A DNA stretch of 64,000 bases from Nocardioides sp. JS614 (lineage in GTDB: Bacteria; Actinomycetota; Actinomycetes; Propionibacteriales; Nocardioidaceae): positions 2,418,001 to 2,482,000 of the forward strand of contig NC_008699.1 of NCBI RefSeq assembly GCF_000015265.1. The letters are read 5' to 3'. Numbering within the stretch: position 1 is the stretch's first letter; every line of letters starts with the position of its first letter. Below, piece after piece: positions 7,729-15,744 of the stretch. The translations under genes were made by a program, and so were the position numbers. The notes below the pieces were generated by a model. The model was not told the DNA's origin and made no database searches. It saw nothing but the letters and a program-made list of their open reading frames with translations.

Positions 7729-8367
7729 GTGCGGTTGCTGTACGTGATCGTCGGTGTTGTCGTGGGGGTCAGCGTCCTGAACGCCCCTGCGTATGGGGAA
7801 GAGGAGCGGTTGCGGGATGCCGTACGGCAGCTGTCGGTGGCTCGAGAGACCAACGTCGGTTACGACCGCGAGAAGTTCCAGCACTGGATCGACGTCGACG
7901 GCGACTGCCAGGACACCCGTGCCGAGGTCCTCATCGCAGAGTCCCGCGATGGGACGACGGGCGGGTGCGTCGTCGCGACAGGGGAGTGGTTCTCTTACTA
8001 CGACCGCGAGACGTGGACCGATGCGAGCGACGTCGATATCGATCACATGGTGGCGCTGGCCGAGGCGTGGGGTTCTGGTGCGAAGCGCTGGACTGGGGCG
8101 ACCAGGAAGCGGTTCGCGAATGATCTGCGCGACCGACGGGCGCTGGTCGCTGTCACAGACAACGTCAACCAGTCCAAGGGGGACCGCGACCCGGCTGAGT
8201 GGATGCCCCAGTACGGCCAGTGCCGGTACCTCCGCGAGTGGGTCGCGATCAAGCTGCGGTGGAGCCTGAAGGTGAACCGGGCAGAGAGGCGGCGGCTGGT
8301 GGAGCTGGCCGGTGGCTGCAGGAACAAGTCGCTTCGGTGGACACCTGCCCGCGTCGTGTACCGATAG
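7729..8367 (+). CDS. Secreted HNH-type nuclease (GmrSD-C/DUF1524-like)
   Basis: The GTG at 7729 is preceded by GGAGGAG at ideal spacing; an upstream GTG at 7687 is less likely. The first 25 residues (RLLYVIVGVVVGVSVLNAPAYG) are a signal peptide, so the enzyme is probably exported. The mature part contains RCD-like IDVDGDCQDTRAEVLI, WFSYYDRE, the catalytic VDIDHMVALAEAWGSGA (Asp-His with the following Ala-Glu-Trp helix), and DNVNQSKGDRDPAEWMP. This is the pattern of secreted HNH family nucleases common in actinobacteria. At 212 residues it is complete. It may degrade extracellular DNA; the role in the island is unknown. Confidence 0.82.
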   Translation: MRLLYVIVGVVVGVSVLNAPAYGEEERLRDAVRQLSVARETNVGYDREKFQHWIDVDGDCQDTRAEVLIAESRDGTTGGCVVATGEWFSYYDRETWTDASDVDIDHMVALAEAWGSGAKRWTGATRKRFANDLRDRRALVAVTDNVNQSKGDRDPAEWMPQYGQCRYLREWVAIKLRWSLKVNRAERRRLVELAGGCRNKSLRWTPARVVYR

Positions 8368-8412
8368 AAGCGGATTGATGCGCGGACGGCATTCGGACTG
8401 CGTGCGCACGTC

Positions 8413-8418
8413 TCCGCT
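8413..8418 (+). promoter_or_regulatory. Possible -10 element (TAGTCT)
   Basis: TAGTCT fits the actinobacterial TANNNT -10 pattern. A start about seven bases downstream would put the structured leader at 8435-8499 at the very 5' end of the transcript. No convincing -35 was seen. Confidence 0.3.
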
Positions 8419-8434
8419 GAGCTAGTCTTCGAGC

Positions 8435-8499
8435 GTGATCCCTCGGCACCAATGACAGCCCTGCAGAGGGGCTGTCGACTCACATCGAGAAGGGATCAC
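8435..8499 (+). promoter_or_regulatory. Structured leader that can hide the ribosome site
   Basis: GTGATCCCT (8435-8443) is complementary to AGGGATCAC (8491-8499). Together they form a nine-base-pair outer stem whose 3' strand contains part of the AGAAGGGATC ribosome site of the ORF at 8502. Inside lies an 8-bp hairpin, GACAGCCC (8454-8461) with GGGCTGTC (8469-8476), around a seven-base loop. The nested design suggests translational control or a small structured RNA. Confidence 0.5.
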
Positions 8500-8501
8500 T
8501 C

Positions 8502-8687
8502 ATGTTGATCACGATGCTCTGTCGTGCCTTGGCGACGCTCGAGGCGTCGACCGGGCACTGGCTGTGCTCGCCGCCGAGTTGGACGGCCTTCATCGGGAGG
8601 CCGTGGAGGCCGGTCGACGAGGAGCCGTTGAACCTCTTCAACCAGTGGTGGCTGCTCGGCCAGTGGGTCTTGGCGCACGAGGAGTAG
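8502..8687 (+). CDS. Small Trp-rich protein, 61 aa
   Basis: The ATG at 8502 has an AGAAGGGATC ribosome site within the structured leader. Codons are strongly G/C-ending, as in real genes of the window. The product (LCRALATLEASTGHWLC, then NLFNQWWLLGQWVLAHEE) has six Trp residues and two Cys, and no known domain. The opposite strand is also open, but its product is less protein-like. It lies alone between the HNH nuclease gene and the end of the defence operon. Could be a regulatory or toxin-like peptide; nothing in the sequence decides this. Confidence 0.45.
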   Translation: MLITMLCRALATLEASTGHWLCSPPSWTAFIGRPWRPVDEEPLNLFNQWWLLGQWVLAHEE

Positions 8688-8862
8688 GCCGACATCGGGA
8701 AGGCCCGCCCCCTGGCCTGCCGGTGGCACCGGGCCCTCGGCAGGGCGTGAACGGCTGGGGACGCAGACCAGCCATCCGTCTAGCGAAGCCGACGCTCAGG
8801 GGCCGCGTGGTCGAGCTGCTGGCGGGATGCAGGATGCGGCCAGCTCTTCGGGGTACTGAAGA

Positions 8863-10323
8863 TCAGTGCGTCGCGCTACGCGCGCCACACGCGTCCTGCG
8901 GGCAGATGTGGCGGACGCTGGCGGTGTCCGTGCTCGTGTTGAGCAGGAGCGCAAACTTGCAGCCCTCAACGAGGCCGAACTCGGCGGCCACCGCACGCAA
9001 ACTCGAGACTTGAGCATTGCTGGTCATCCGCGTGACGCGCACCTCGCCGTGTCCCTCCGGGAGGGCAAAGTATCTTGTCGACGGAGCGGTTCTGAGGCCC
9101 AGCTGCCAAGTGAGCCAGCGATTCACGGGTATACCGCTGCCGCGAAGGATCTCGCGGTCGACTACGAGTTCGATGCCCACCACGTCTCCACTGGTCTTGA
9201 TGTTCGGAGGCTGCTTGGGTTCCGTGTCCTCGACGGGGACAGCCCCCCGTTCGGCCAGGTCATACAGGCCAGCGGGGTTAAGCCCGATGAGGTTGCTCGA
9301 CAGGCACTGGTTCACCCGCCAATCACTGACGGGGTAACGGCGCTGTGTCTCAACGCGGAGTTGGTCAACAGGCAGCGGCCCGAGATCTCGGAGAACCTCA
9401 ACCAGGGCGTCAACGGCGGAGCCATAGCGGTTCTCTGAGCCGGGGACACGCCAATCGGAGAGCGCCCAAGTGCCCTCTGGTCGAACTTGTGAGAAGGCTG
9501 GGTCTCGTCGCATGTTCTCCCGCGCGGCATGTTCACTGCATCCTGCCTGTACCGCGATCTCGTCCGCAGCTCGTGGTTCGCCCTCGAGCTTGAGCCAGAG
9601 ATACGCCACGTCTCGGGTGAGTCGCGCGGGTCGAATCCAACCCAGATCGTGGGCGGCCAGTTTGCTGTTTCTGTGCGCGAGAACGCTTCGCCAATCGAGG
9701 TCCTCGGGAAGGCCAAGCCCGGCGGCGGCTTGGTCAGCTTCCTCGTGGGTCAGGGGTGCGAGCTCGACCATTCGGCCCAATTGTTGTCGCAGCTCGTTCG
9801 GCCGAAAGGTCCAGAACTCGGAGAGCGCCCCAGCCCAGGTGCGGGGATGGCTGGCACCCAAGGTCTTGAGCAAACACCCCAGCGCGGTCGTGGAGTGAGC
9901 GTCCACAAGCTTCGCGAGGTGACGATGCGCCACCGCCGGGGAGTCGCCGAGTTCCGTGTGCAAGGCGGAGAGAAACTGCGGGGCCCGATTTTCCATCGCG
10001 CGCACGAGCGCGCCTTCAGACGCCTTCTGTACCTGCCGGACGCGTTCGCGGGTGAGGTTCAGAGCCAGTCCAATCTCATCCAGTGTCTCCCCAGCGAGGC
10101 GCCGACGGAGGATGTCTCGGCTGCGTTCAGGGAGAGCCACCCAAGCGTCATCGAGCCACCCGCGAGCGCCGAGGTCCCCGTCGCCCAGGTCATCGACCGT
10201 CTCGGCACAGCCGCCAGCGCTGGGCGCGCCCGCGCGGCTGCGCTCATCCTGGGCCGAGTCATCCGCCGATCGAGGCGAGAACACGGCGACCCAGTCGGGT
10301 TCGGCGGGATGGTCGTCGCTCAT
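8863..10323 (-). CDS. Sigma-70 region-4-like multi-HTH protein of the defence operon
   Basis: The 486-residue protein has a clear sigma-70 region 4 helix-turn-helix at residues 64-101 (LPERSRDILRRRLAGETLDE, then LTRERVRQVQKAS), normally the part that contacts -35 DNA. No sigma region 2 is present, so it is not a complete sigma factor. Further on are two winged-helix-like segments, AADEIAVQAGCSEHAAREN (about 275-310) and VDQLRVETQRRYPVSDWRVN, each followed by a WALSDWRV- or LYDLAERG-type wing. The ATG at 10323 overlaps the stop of the upstream 192-aa gene (ATGA). It is the last gene of a seven-gene operon. It may recognise DNA for the nuclease complex or regulate the operon; both are inference. 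Confidence 0.7.
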   Translation of the reverse strand: MSDDHPAEPDWVAVFSPRSADDSAQDERSRAGAPSAGGCAETVDDLGDGDLGARGWLDDAWVALPERSRDILRRRLAGETLDEIGLALNLTRERVRQVQKASEGALVRAMENRAPQFLSALHTELGDSPAVAHRHLAKLVDAHSTTALGCLLKTLGASHPRTWAGALSEFWTFRPNELRQQLGRMVELAPLTHEEADQAAAGLGLPEDLDWRSVLAHRNSKLAAHDLGWIRPARLTRDVAYLWLKLEGEPRAADEIAVQAGCSEHAARENMRRDPAFSQVRPEGTWALSDWRVPGSENRYGSAVDALVEVLRDLGPLPVDQLRVETQRRYPVSDWRVNQCLSSNLIGLNPAGLYDLAERGAVPVEDTEPKQPPNIKTSGDVVGIELVVDREILRGSGIPVNRWLTWQLGLRTAPSTRYFALPEGHGEVRVTRMTSNAQVSSLRAVAAEFGLVEGCKFALLLNTSTDTASVRHICPQDACGARSATH

Positions 10324-10898
10324 AGTGAAACGTGAACGAGCCGGAGGTCGCATCGCCCTGCGAGCCGTAGGTGCGCCTTCTTCTCGTTGGCTGGAATAGG
10401 CCTGGTGAAGGTCTCGATCACACAGATCACCCACGGTCGATGATCGCCCTCAGCACTCGCTGTCAGGGCAGCCCAGCACAGGTGCTTGAGGTCGCGGGCC
10501 TGAGCCCAGGTCAGGACGGTTTCCTCCTCCCCCTTCCGGGCGGTTAGGCGGAGTGGCTTGGAGCGGATGGTGTCGGGGTCCAGTTCCCAATCTGAGCCCA
10601 GCACCTTACGTACCAGGGCTACGGGCACGTCCTCGGCACCGTCGACCAGCCCCGCGTACTTGCCGACACCACTGAGGGACCGACTCCACTCCTTCATGGG
10701 TCCGTCCTTGATCCACACGCGCGCGTCGCCGTCGGAGAGGTACTCCCGAAGGCGGCCGCCGACCTCAGGATCATCCACCCACTTGGCGTACTGGGCCGAG
10801 TGCTCCTGCGGCGTCAGGCTCGCCCAGTCGAGCTGCTTTGCGTCGGCGTATAGGCGCGTGACCACCTTCGTCTCTACTTCACGAGGAATGCGCATCAT
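10320..10898 (-). CDS. Uncharacterised defence-operon protein, 192 aa
   Basis: The ATG at 10898 overlaps the TGA of the helicase gene, and its own TGA overlaps the start of the sigma-like gene, so translation is coupled on both sides. The product starts RIPREVETKVVTRLYADAK and contains VDDPEVGGRLREYLSDGDAR, WIKDGPMKEWSRSLSGVG, a VRKVLGSDWELDPDTIRSKP segment, and a C-terminal WAQARDLKHLCWAALTASA helix. No known catalytic motif is visible. Its fixed place between helicase and sigma-like protein suggests an obligate accessory subunit. Confidence 0.72.
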   Translation of the reverse strand: MMRIPREVETKVVTRLYADAKQLDWASLTPQEHSAQYAKWVDDPEVGGRLREYLSDGDARVWIKDGPMKEWSRSLSGVGKYAGLVDGAEDVPVALVRKVLGSDWELDPDTIRSKPLRLTARKGEEETVLTWAQARDLKHLCWAALTASAEGDHRPWVICVIETFTRPIPANEKKAHLRLAGRCDLRLVHVSL

Positions 10899-12571
10899 TC
10901 GAGACCGATCGCTGTTGGGAACTGGAGGCGTACCTCATCGGCCGCTGTCTCAAGGTCGGCGGCGTCGCGGATCCAGTAGTCGAGGAGCGTGCCGGCGGTC
11001 TCGTCGTTGAACGTGATCTGTGAACCACCGGGGAGCGGGAGTGAGAGTTCCTCGATGTCTCCGCCCCGGATCGCCGCAAGGGTTCGCTTGAGGTCCAGGC
11101 CGGCGGCGACGCGCCGCACGTCGGTGACGAAGTCAAGCACCTTGAGACTCTCCTTGCCCTCGCGTAGACGTAGGCCGCGGCCGAGCTGCTGGACGAAGAT
11201 TCGTCGGCTGTGTGTCACACGGAGGAACGCGATGAGGTTGACGTCGGGTACGTCGACGCCTTCGTTGAACACATCGACGCACGTGATGATGGGAACCCGG
11301 CCGAGCCGGAACGCATTGAGCAGAATCTGACGTTGTTGTCTGCTGAGCCCGCTGTGCAGATACGAGGCTCTGCGCCAGCTCTGATCGGCGCCAGCGAGCA
11401 GAGTGGCCATACGCTCCGCGTGCTCGATCGTCTGGCAGAAGACGATGGCCCGCGGGTCGCGGATCTCCCGCCAGGCCTGCCTGAACTCGTCGACGATCTC
11501 CTCATCGCGCTGCGGAAGGAAAAGAGCCTTGTTGAGTTCCTTGATGGAGTAGCCGTGCTCGCTGGCGTGGCGGACGAAGTCCCAGTCGAGGTTGTCGACG
11601 TACATGCGGTAGTCCACTTGGGCGAGATACCCGTCCGCCATGCCCTCGGCAATGCCGAGGCTGTACGAAGGTTGCCCGAACCGGGACGTGATGTCGAACT
11701 TGTCACCTCGCCAGGGCGTAGCCGTGACCCCGAACTGGCGGGCGTCCTGACACTCGTCGAGGAGCTGGGCAAACATGCCCGTCTCTCCGACGTGGTGGGT
11801 CTCGTCGATCATGATCAGCGATGGACGCCAGTCCGTTCTGACAAGGCCAAGCACTGAATCGATCGTCGCCACGGTGACGCCTTCGAAAGAAGTGGGTCTG
11901 GTGTCGCCTGTCAGGACCTGGGTTGGCACTGACTTGTCCAGGTGACGCCACAGGGCCTTCTCGAGCTGCTCGACGAGTTCCTTCATGTGGGCGACGACCA
12001 GGATCCTGGCGTCTGGGTGGCTCTCCAGATGACGCCGTATCACCTCGCCACCGACCACCGTCTTACCGAGCCCGGTCGCCAGTACGAGCAGGGCTCGGTT
12101 CGTGTCCTCGAGGTCCTGCTGAATCCGCTCGGCCGCTTCAAGCTGGTACGGGCGCAGCTCGTACTTAGACGGGACACGTGCGGGCATCTTCGCGTAGATG
12201 GCCTCAAGGGTCGGGCCAGCCCACGCGTCGACCTTTATGCCGATCCCGCCGAGGGCCTTGCGTCGTGCCTCGGCGGTGGCGTTGAGGCTCGTATTGGTGA
12301 CGACGACGGCATGGTCCGCCCCGTAGCGGGACCGGGCCCGCTCGGCGTCGTCGACGCCCGTGCGGTCCACGGCGCCTCTGCTCGAGAACTTGCACTGCAG
12401 CACCCACTGCTCGCGGTCCCGGACTGCCAGGATGTCCGCTCCCTCGTCGCCTGCGCCGTCGATGATTCGGACGTCGGTGAAACCTAGGTGCCAAAGCGCC
12501 CGCTCGGTTGCGAGGGTAAGGCCTCGTGGACCGCCCGCGAGGAGGGCGCGAGGGGCAAGGAACCCGCTCAC
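10895..12571 (-). CDS. SF2 helicase with N-terminal restriction-endonuclease domain
   Basis: Residues about 20-125 form an Mrr-like PD-(D/E)XK domain: LWHLGFTDVRIIDGAGDEGA, DILAVRDREQWVLQCKFSS (Asp and Q-x-K) and VVVTNTSLNATAEARRKA. Residues about 135-480 are a superfamily 2 helicase: ELRPYQLEAAERI, Walker A ATGLGKT, DETHH (motif II), VTATPWRGD (motif III), VFCQTIEHAERM, and QQLGRGLRLREG (motif VI). At 558 residues it matches type I/III-style translocase-nuclease fusions. ATP hydrolysis would drive movement on DNA and the N-terminal domain would cut it. Its start overlaps the stop of the MORC-type gene and its stop overlaps the next start. Likely the effector of the operon. Confidence 0.88.
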   Translation of the reverse strand: MSGFLAPRALLAGGPRGLTLATERALWHLGFTDVRIIDGAGDEGADILAVRDREQWVLQCKFSSRGAVDRTGVDDAERARSRYGADHAVVVTNTSLNATAEARRKALGGIGIKVDAWAGPTLEAIYAKMPARVPSKYELRPYQLEAAERIQQDLEDTNRALLVLATGLGKTVVGGEVIRRHLESHPDARILVVAHMKELVEQLEKALWRHLDKSVPTQVLTGDTRPTSFEGVTVATIDSVLGLVRTDWRPSLIMIDETHHVGETGMFAQLLDECQDARQFGVTATPWRGDKFDITSRFGQPSYSLGIAEGMADGYLAQVDYRMYVDNLDWDFVRHASEHGYSIKELNKALFLPQRDEEIVDEFRQAWREIRDPRAIVFCQTIEHAERMATLLAGADQSWRRASYLHSGLSRQQRQILLNAFRLGRVPIITCVDVFNEGVDVPDVNLIAFLRVTHSRRIFVQQLGRGLRLREGKESLKVLDFVTDVRRVAAGLDLKRTLAAIRGGDIEELSLPLPGGSQITFNDETAGTLLDYWIRDAADLETAADEVRLQFPTAIGLE

Positions 12572-14910
12572 TGCTCCTCCGGGGCGAGTTCTTGCTGGAG
12601 GAGTTGGAGGCTCAACCGCGTCCGGCGAAGCTGGCTGACGCTCGGTGACGCCTGGAAGGTGAGGAGTGTAGCGACGTCGTTCAGGTAGCCCACCACGCGC
12701 GCGAGGCTGAGACGCCGCGAAGAGGGGGATGTCAGGGAGGTGTAGGGACCCGCGAAGACGTTGCCCTCCATGAAGGGTTCCGGCCAGTTCTCCAGCAGTT
12801 TCACCAGGTAGAGGGGAGGGGCGTAGAGCAGGAACCGGCCGCTTCCCACCAGCGACGCGGTGAGTGTGTCGCCCCCGTCGGCGATCAGGGCGTTCTCGGT
12901 CTGCGTCTGCTCGTCGGGGTCGAGGTAGCTCAACGCCCGCTGAGTGTCCGAGTTCACGTTGTCCGCCATGCGCTGTCGGATGTCGGCCAGCAGCTCGGCG
13001 GCCTGCGCGCGGATGACGGCGGGGTCGACGGCCGTGTCCGGCAAGCAGGTCGCGCGCAGCCGAGCCGCGATCTGCGAGTGGGCCAGGTGGCTGTCGGCCT
13101 TCACCTTGAGTGCCGCACTCACTTCGGCCACCACCAGTTCGGCGGGCTCGAGGCCGAGCTTGGTGAACGCCTCGTGCGTCAGGTCGATGAGGGCCGTGGC
13201 GGTCCCTCCCGGCCCGAGCGCGAGCCAGATCGGCGTCGGGTGGTTGTCGGCGTCCGCGATGTGTTCATGGAGCGTGCGCGTCTCGACCTGAAGCTGTCCC
13301 AGGTCGGGTAGTCCGAATGTGCGACTCAGTTCCGGCATGATCTCGCTGGAGCCCACGTATCGGGCGAGCCGCTCCTGGACCGTTTCAGGCTTGGCCGGCG
13401 CGGTGGGTTCGGGTTCGGGTGTGGGTTCCTCCGTCGTCGAAGGTTCCTCGGTAGAAGTGGAGCCCTCTCCTCCCAGCGCGGCGATCACCGCATCTTCATC
13501 GGCCTGGTTCTTGGAGTCGCCGGTGGCTTTCGCCAACTTAGCGGCCTCGACGCGCTCCTCGTGGATGAGGACCTGTGCCCACCACTTCTCGTCTGTCTGG
13601 TAGTCCGGGTCGCCGGCCCAGAACTTGCGCGCCCACTGTCGAGTCTCCTCGTGCAGCGGTCGGTTACCGTCGCCGGGGACCAGACACCTGCGCCCGGCGG
13701 CGTTCCTGCGATATCCCTTGTGGAGCCGGGCAAGGGGGGAGTTGTTCTCCGGGTATCCGGCTGCCTTGGCCTTCTCAGGCTGAAGCGGGGCCTCTCCACG
13801 CAAGTAGTCGACAGCTGCCTTCCAAGCGCGGTCGCTGTACTCGAAAGCCGTCTTGTCGTAGTGAACCGGGACGTAGTCGAGGTGGATCTCACCGATCAGC
13901 CGTCCGCCCTGGTTGACCAGTTCGATCGGGTACTCGACGTCCACGCCAGCGGTCGGGTCGTTCGGATTGGTCCAGTTGAACAGACGCTTGTCGTACTGCA
14001 GGATCTTGCGTCCGTTGCGCAGGAAGTCGATCCCGAACTCGCGCTTGTCGAGGTGTCGTTGTACTCCGAGCCAGCCGTGCAGGCGCCGTTCGCGCTGACG
14101 GAGTTGGGAACTGCCGCACTGGTCGCAGGTTTCCTTGCCAAGGTTCTGCCAGTTGCCACATATCTCGCAGGCGTCTGCGGGCTGGAAGGTCTGGTCGATG
14201 TCGATGTACGCCGGGATCTTCTCGGCGCTCGCCCCGCTGCCGTAGATGATGAATCGGTCGTCGCCCCAGCGGCATAGCTTCCGAGGCTTGACCTTGGCCC
14301 CTTGGACCCATAGCTCGTACGGCTTGTTGTCCAGGAGCCAGCCGTATACCCGCCCCAGGGTCGTGCGGAGGTTTTCGGCGTTGCGTTGGAGCCATTCGGC
14401 TCGAGCGAGATGCAGGTTGCTGACGATGATCTTGGTGCCGTGCTCGCTCGGGTCGTCCTTGGGCTCGGTGATGTCTGGCGCCTCGAAGTCGGGGCCGAGC
14501 TTGTCGAGGTCGATTTCGACACCGATCCACTCCGGGTCGCCCTCGCGGGTCGTGAGGACGCGCGTGCGGCGTCCGAGCCGAGCGGTGCTCACGTTGAATC
14601 CCATGCCGAACAGCCCGAGCTTGTCGAACCGGTCGTTGCTGGACCACCCGGCTTTCACCGCCTGCTCGAGGGTGGTCCGGGTCATGCCCCGGCCCGTGTC
14701 CTTTACGACCACTTCGGCTCCAGCTAGGCTCGCGCCCGGCCCGGGGAGGGTCACGCTGACCTTGTAGCCTCCGGGCCAGGAGTGACCGCCTTCGATGATG
14801 TCTGTGAAGTCGTCGAAGGCGTTGTCGACGAGCTCGGCGATGCACTGCCACTCGTCAAACTCGATCTCGCCGAGCATCCGAAGGATGCGTGGTGAGGGGG
14901 TGATGTCCAT
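12568..14910 (-). CDS. MORC-like GHKL ATPase of the defence operon
   Basis: The 780-residue protein opens with a Bergerat-fold ATPase: ELVDNAFDD (Glu26, Asn30), VVVKDTGRGMT (Asp71-x-Gly73-x-Gly75) and KLGLFGMGFN (Gly99, Gly102, Gly104). About residue 235 a CEICG and CDQCG pair forms a four-Cys zinc knuckle, followed by LRNGRKI typical of MORC transducer domains. A Glu/Pro/Thr-rich linker (about 475-510) leads to a helical C-terminus. Bacterial MORC/MutL-like ATPases in restriction operons were described by Iyer, Abhiman and Aravind (2008). They are proposed to clamp DNA and coordinate the nuclease partners. The stop overlaps the helicase start; the gene begins 16 bases after the small gene upstream. 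Confidence 0.85.
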   Translation of the reverse strand: MDITPSPRILRMLGEIEFDEWQCIAELVDNAFDDFTDIIEGGHSWPGGYKVSVTLPGPGASLAGAEVVVKDTGRGMTRTTLEQAVKAGWSSNDRFDKLGLFGMGFNVSTARLGRRTRVLTTREGDPEWIGVEIDLDKLGPDFEAPDITEPKDDPSEHGTKIIVSNLHLARAEWLQRNAENLRTTLGRVYGWLLDNKPYELWVQGAKVKPRKLCRWGDDRFIIYGSGASAEKIPAYIDIDQTFQPADACEICGNWQNLGKETCDQCGSSQLRQRERRLHGWLGVQRHLDKREFGIDFLRNGRKILQYDKRLFNWTNPNDPTAGVDVEYPIELVNQGGRLIGEIHLDYVPVHYDKTAFEYSDRAWKAAVDYLRGEAPLQPEKAKAAGYPENNSPLARLHKGYRRNAAGRRCLVPGDGNRPLHEETRQWARKFWAGDPDYQTDEKWWAQVLIHEERVEAAKLAKATGDSKNQADEDAVIAALGGEGSTSTEEPSTTEEPTPEPEPTAPAKPETVQERLARYVGSSEIMPELSRTFGLPDLGQLQVETRTLHEHIADADNHPTPIWLALGPGGTATALIDLTHEAFTKLGLEPAELVVAEVSAALKVKADSHLAHSQIAARLRATCLPDTAVDPAVIRAQAAELLADIRQRMADNVNSDTQRALSYLDPDEQTQTENALIADGGDTLTASLVGSGRFLLYAPPLYLVKLLENWPEPFMEGNVFAGPYTSLTSPSSRRLSLARVVGYLNDVATLLTFQASPSVSQLRRTRLSLQLLQQELAPEEQ

Positions 14911-14926
14911 GAGTGCGGTGGCCCTT

Positions 14927-15286
14927 TCAGGTCGTGGGGCTCAGGGCCGCAGTCGGCCCATGTGGGTTGTCTGCGTGGACGCGTTTCCATGCGTCGCGTA
15001 GCGCGCTGAACCGTTCGGTGTTGTCGGAGACGTCTCCGATGTACCGCTCCGCGGTCCCTCCGGAGCCGTCCGACCACCGGAGATATGCGTAGACGCGCCG
15101 GCTGTCGCTGTAGCAGCGCAGTGCGACGCTTCCAAGCGCCGTGGTGCCGTCTTGGCGTCTGATCAGGCGCGCTTCATGGCCGCCGGCAGCCATGTCCTGC
15201 TCCGCCGCGCGTTCGCTGCTTGTCAGTCCCTTCGTGGGCAGATACAGGGCGGGGTCGGGCTTGGTTGCCCGGACGCGTCGGCTCAT
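14927..15286 (-). CDS. Defence-operon protein of unknown function, 119 aa
   Basis: The ATG at 15286 overlaps the TGA of the vsr gene. The product begins MSRRVRATKPDPALYLPTKG and contains LTSSERAAEQDMAAGGHEAR, LRCYSDSRRVYAYLRW, a GGTAERYIGDVSDNTE turn and a WKRVHADN end, suggesting a small alpha/beta fold with several exposed Tyr and Trp. There are no catalytic signatures. It lies between vsr and the MORC ATPase gene, so a role as specificity or linker subunit is possible but unproven. Confidence 0.7.
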   Translation of the reverse strand: MSRRVRATKPDPALYLPTKGLTSSERAAEQDMAAGGHEARLIRRQDGTTALGSVALRCYSDSRRVYAYLRWSDGSGGTAERYIGDVSDNTERFSALRDAWKRVHADNPHGPTAALSPTT

Positions 15287-15744
15287 GAGTCTTCCCGCAG
15301 GGCGATGATCACGCGGTCGGCTGCGGCGTCTGGATCGGCGATGATGTCGCTCGCCCAAAGGCGCAGCACCCTCCATCCCCGTGCGGCTAGCTCTCGGTCG
15401 ACGTCCTGATCTCGTCGGACGTTCCGTTCGATCTTGTCCACCCACCACTGGGTCCGGGTGGGGAACAAACCAGCCAGATCGTCCTTGCCCCGACGTCGCC
15501 ACTCTGCGGGGTTGCCGTGCCAAAGGTCGCCGTCGACGAAGATGGCGATCTTCTTGCCGCGAACCACCAGGTCTGGGCGCCCCGGCACGTCCGGCGCGTG
15601 CAGGCGGTATCGGCCGCCGCGCGCATGCACGGCGCGGCGGAGGAGGAGCTCGGGCTTGGTGTCCTTCGCGCGAACCGCGCTCATGATGCGACTGGTCACG
15701 GCCGGATCGCGCGGCTGGACTACTTGCGTTTTGGTCTTGGTCAT
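15283..15744 (-). CDS. vsr: Vsr-type (very short patch repair) endonuclease
   Basis: Vsr nicks next to T:G mismatches that arise when 5-methylcytosine deaminates, protecting genomes that carry Dcm-type methylases. In MORC-type operons it may also act as an effector. The 153-residue product has the family pattern: MSAVRAKDTKPELLLRRAVH, then DVPGRPDLVVRGKKIAIFV and FVDGDLWHGNP (Asp58, Asp71, His76 as candidate metal ligands), and a C-terminal LAARGWRVLRLWASDI. The ATG at 15744 overlaps the stop of the methyltransferase gene; upstream in-frame codons belong to the methyltransferase region. Confidence 0.88.
   Translation of the reverse strand: MTKTKTQVVQPRDPAVTSRIMSAVRAKDTKPELLLRRAVHARGGRYRLHAPDVPGRPDLVVRGKKIAIFVDGDLWHGNPAEWRRRGKDDLAGLFPTRTQWWVDKIERNVRRDQDVDRELAARGWRVLRLWASDIIADPDAAADRVIIALREDS

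Noticed and set aside
8688..8862. Possible minus-strand gene (about 73 codons) running from 9017 to 8796
   Set aside because: It lies mostly antisense within the sigma-like gene and has Arg/Ser/Ala shadow composition without a ribosome site.
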